This document shows positions 6,997 to 8,872 of a DNA stretch of 8,872 nucleotides, in pieces. The notes under the pieces were generated by a model, which worked only from the letters and a program-made list of their open reading frames with translations, did no database searches and had not been told where the DNA came from. Numbering within the stretch: position 1 is the first letter of the stretch; each line of letters starts with the position of its first letter. Source of the stretch: Amylibacter sp. (GTDB taxonomy: Bacteria > Pseudomonadota > Alphaproteobacteria > Rhodobacterales > Rhodobacteraceae); the NCBI GenBank assembly GCA_030625465.1, contig DAOUQS010000066.1, forward strand, positions 1-8,872. The letters are read 5' to 3'. The position numbers and the translations under genes are program-made.

Positions 6997-7440
6997 CTAC
7001 CAGTCGCCAACATTTTCCATAGAGGCCCAAGGCTCGACCGGTTGCAAAGCCTCGCCCTTCTGGATCAGCTCGACCGAGATGTTGTCAGGCGACTTCACAA
7101 AAGCAATATGCCCGTCGCGCGGCGGGCGATTGATCACCACGCCCTTGTCCATCAAATCATTGCAGGCTGTATAGATATTATCATAATAATAGGCCAGATG
7201 ACCCCAGCTGCGACCGGTTTCCAGAACCTCGTCTGAATCCCAGTTATATGTCAGCTCCAGTTCCGGCCCATTGTGTTCACGGGCATTCGCCTCATCCCCG
7301 GGAGCGGCCAGAAAAATCAATGTGAACTTGCCTGCGGGCACTTCCTTACGACGGGTCTCGATCATCCCCATCTTGTTGCACCAAAAATCCAGAGACGCAT
7401 CCAGATCGGTCACACGAACCATTGTATGGGCAAATTTCAT
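6997..7440 (-). CDS. gloA: Glyoxalase I (lactoylglutathione lyase)
   Basis: The 147-residue protein is a single-module vicinal-oxygen-chelate enzyme. It opens with HTMVRVTDLDASLDFW and contains ELELTYNWD, WGHLAYYYDN and SVELIQKGE. The four metal ligands of GloA are all present: His5, Glu62, His81 and Glu124. It isomerises the glutathione hemithioacetal of methylglyoxal to S-lactoylglutathione in the cytoplasm, the first step of methylglyoxal detoxification. Length is normal, with a short C-terminal tail beyond the last ligand. An AGGAG (complement of 7448-7452) lies 7 bases before the ATG. It stands alone on its strand, convergent with bdhA. The metal preference (Ni or Zn type) is not assigned. 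Confidence 0.93.
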   Translation of the reverse strand: MKFAHTMVRVTDLDASLDFWCNKMGMIETRRKEVPAGKFTLIFLAAPGDEANAREHNGPELELTYNWDSDEVLETGRSWGHLAYYYDNIYTACNDLMDKGVVINRPPRDGHIAFVKSPDNISVELIQKGEALQPVEPWASMENVGDW

Positions 7441-7561
7441 ATTGTTTCTCCTAAAAATATTTGCCCTAACCTATCACTGCACGACAACAGGTAAAGGGGG
7501 TAGGCTTGCATCGGCAAAAGAACGCCTTTATGGCTTATGCCGCAACCACCGGATCGCCCGC

Positions 7562-7864
7562 ATGACCTTCTACCAAACCATATTCCTGTCGTTTCTTGTC
7601 GGTATCAGTCTGATCTGGCTTGCAGCAAAGTTTTTCAAAACCGATACCGATAATAGCAACAGCTGGCAACGCCCCTTGTTTATACTGGCAGGCGCGGCAA
7701 TGATCGCCCTGATATTGTGGTTGCTTCTGCAAATCCTGATCGGCCTTCCCAGCTTATCACAAACCGTTGATCTACCGGGCATTTCACTGGGCCTATTGAT
7801 CGCATACGGGTTTCAAAATGCCGTGACCGCGATCAAGACCCGCGCCAAGAATAAATTCAAATAA
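7562..7864 (+). CDS. Small unrecognised membrane protein
   Basis: I do not recognise this family. From the ATG at 7562 it encodes 100 residues with two clear hydrophobic helices (about 5-24 and 38-62), a third moderately hydrophobic stretch (about 72-90) and a basic tail (KTRAKNKFK). A short polar, acidic loop (KTDTDNSNSWQR) joins the first two helices. The frame stays open upstream to 7271, but that part is antisense to gloA and has no other suitable start close by, so 7562 is preferred despite a weak ribosome site (GGA well upstream). The stop is 21 bases before the AhpD-fold gene on the same strand, which suggests co-transcription. An inner-membrane location is predicted; no function is proposed. 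Confidence 0.65.
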   Translation: MTFYQTIFLSFLVGISLIWLAAKFFKTDTDNSNSWQRPLFILAGAAMIALILWLLLQILIGLPSLSQTVDLPGISLGLLIAYGFQNAVTAIKTRAKNKFK

Positions 7865-7885
7865 CCACAGCCAAAGCAGGACACC

Positions 7886-8437
7886 ATGCGGATACAAGCA
7901 AAACCCATTTCCGAATACCCTTGGGTTATCCGGGCGTTTTTCCGGAAACAAAAACACACATACGGTGCGGTTCTGGACCCCGGATTGCTTTGGGGGCGCG
8001 CACCGTGGGTTTTTTCCACCCTCGCCCTTTTATATGGCGCTTTCAACCGGCGAAAATCACCGATTGAACCGGCTTTACGCGCATTGATTACGGTACGGGT
8101 ATCCCAAATCAATCATTGCGCATTTTGCATCGACATCAATTCCGCAACCCTGCTGAAACGCGGCGTGACACCCGAAAAAATCGACGCATTAGAAGGCTGG
8201 CGCACAAACGCCCTGTTTGATGCAAAGGAAAAGGCAGCGCTGGAATATGCCGAGGCCATGACCGATTCGAACCGCCGCGTTGACGACACGATATTCGCTG
8301 CCTTGAAGCCGCATTTTCACGATGACGCACTGGTTGAGCTGACCGGCCTGATTGCATTTCAAAACATGTCCAGTAAATTCAACAGCGCACTAGACGTCCC
8401 GCCGCAAGGATTTTGCAAATTGCCGAAAGCGCCGTAA
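7886..8437 (+). CDS. Carboxymuconolactone decarboxylase / AhpD-fold protein
   Basis: The 183-residue product has the all-helical AhpD/CMD signature. A helix LRALITVRVSQIN runs into the redox-type motif HCAFCIDINSA, with a Cys78-x-x-Cys81 pair. Downstream it has LKRGVTPEKIDALEGW and FDAKEKAALEYAEAMT, as is usual in this superfamily. Proteins with the CxxC pair are often peroxide-related thiol reductants, as AhpD is, but many family members have no assigned substrate. The histidine four residues after the second cysteine of AhpD is Asn85 here, so the AhpD proton relay may not be conserved. An AGGA at 7878-7881 lies 4 bases before the ATG. The gene follows the small membrane protein by 21 bases and is followed by an AT-rich gap with no obvious terminator. 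Confidence 0.85.
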   Translation: MRIQAKPISEYPWVIRAFFRKQKHTYGAVLDPGLLWGRAPWVFSTLALLYGAFNRRKSPIEPALRALITVRVSQINHCAFCIDINSATLLKRGVTPEKIDALEGWRTNALFDAKEKAALEYAEAMTDSNRRVDDTIFAALKPHFHDDALVELTGLIAFQNMSSKFNSALDVPPQGFCKLPKAP

Positions 8438-8556
8438 ATACATGGTTGGTAATGCGGGTTTCACCCACTAGGGTTATGCGAATTTACCTGGCAAAAATAC
8501 CTCTAACAGCACAATAATTCCATAAAACACAGTACTATCAATAGCTTATGCCTACC

Positions 8557-8586
8557 AATACTAAATTAGTAAACTAGTTTAGTATT
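8557..8586. repeat. 30-base tandem-dyad palindrome upstream of dusA
   Basis: The site is a near-perfect inverted repeat: nine-base arms (AATACTAAA / TTTAGTATT), then one mismatched pair, then a four-base arm and a two-base centre. Internally it reads as two copies of ACTA-N3-TAGT spaced by 2 bases, a 13-base period. It contains the perfect 12-base palindrome TAAACTAGTTTA at 8570-8581. It lies between the AhpD-fold gene and dusA, 50 to 80 bases before the dusA ATG. No run of T follows, so a standard intrinsic terminator is unlikely. An operator for a multimeric regulator or a weak bidirectional hairpin are both possible. Confidence 0.6.
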
Positions 8587-8627
8587 CCAAAAAGCCAGCC
8601 ATTCCACCCGCTATATTTATCTGCTAG

Positions 8628-8872
<245 letters not shown>

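Noticed and set aside
7271..7561. 97-residue N-terminal extension of the small membrane protein
   Set aside because: Most of it is antisense to gloA and its start codon lies within that gene; the extension looks like open-frame read-back, not protein.
8451..8475. GGGT-TTC-ACCC hairpin after the AhpD-fold gene as an intrinsic terminator
   Set aside because: The stem is only four pairs and no T-run follows, so it does not meet terminator criteria.

Overview
The window looks like chromosomal DNA of a marine alphaproteobacterium, most likely of the Roseobacter group (Rhodobacterales). The basis is family resemblance: a class II DAHP synthase, an 800-residue FAD/GcvT-type N-methyl amine dehydrogenase preceded by a GlxA/AraC regulator, a BdhA-type 3-hydroxybutyrate dehydrogenase and a proteobacterial DusA. 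This placement is inferred and was not tested by any search. Genes are tightly packed on both strands. I see no phage, transposon, CRISPR, tRNA or rRNA signals, and no defence-type cluster.

Layout, left to right. (1) 1-116, minus: N-terminus of a class II DAHP synthase running off the left edge. (2) 117-323: divergent intergenic region. (3) 324-3739, plus: a GlxA-type AraC-family regulator, then 25 bases later an 804-residue FAD-dependent dehydrogenase with a GcvT-like C-terminal half, of the dimethylglycine/sarcosine dehydrogenase family. (4) 3736-6021, minus: a two-gene operon of a Tat-exported two-domain multicopper oxidase followed by a ZIP-family metal transporter with an extra extracytoplasmic domain. 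Its promoter region holds a strong Fur-family-like palindrome at 6079-6099. (5) 6209-6991, plus: 3-hydroxybutyrate dehydrogenase bdhA, divergent from the oxidase. (6) 6997-7440, minus: glyoxalase I gloA, convergent with bdhA. (7) 7562-8437, plus: a small unrecognised membrane protein and a carboxymuconolactone decarboxylase/AhpD-fold protein. (8) 8438-8636: AT-rich gap with a tandem-dyad palindrome. (9) 8637-8872, plus: start of dusA, cut by the right edge.

How they may work together. The regulator/dehydrogenase pair looks like a locally controlled catabolic unit for a methylated amine such as dimethylglycine or sarcosine. The oxidase/ZIP pair is the most interesting unit. A periplasmic multicopper oxidase translationally coupled to a divalent-metal permease, behind a Fur/Mur-type box, suggests a metal acquisition or metal redox system, loosely analogous in logic to the yeast Fet3/Ftr1 oxidase-permease pair but built on a ZIP permease. 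Metal identity and mechanism are not readable from the sequence. The remaining genes are ordinary metabolic or tRNA-modification genes.
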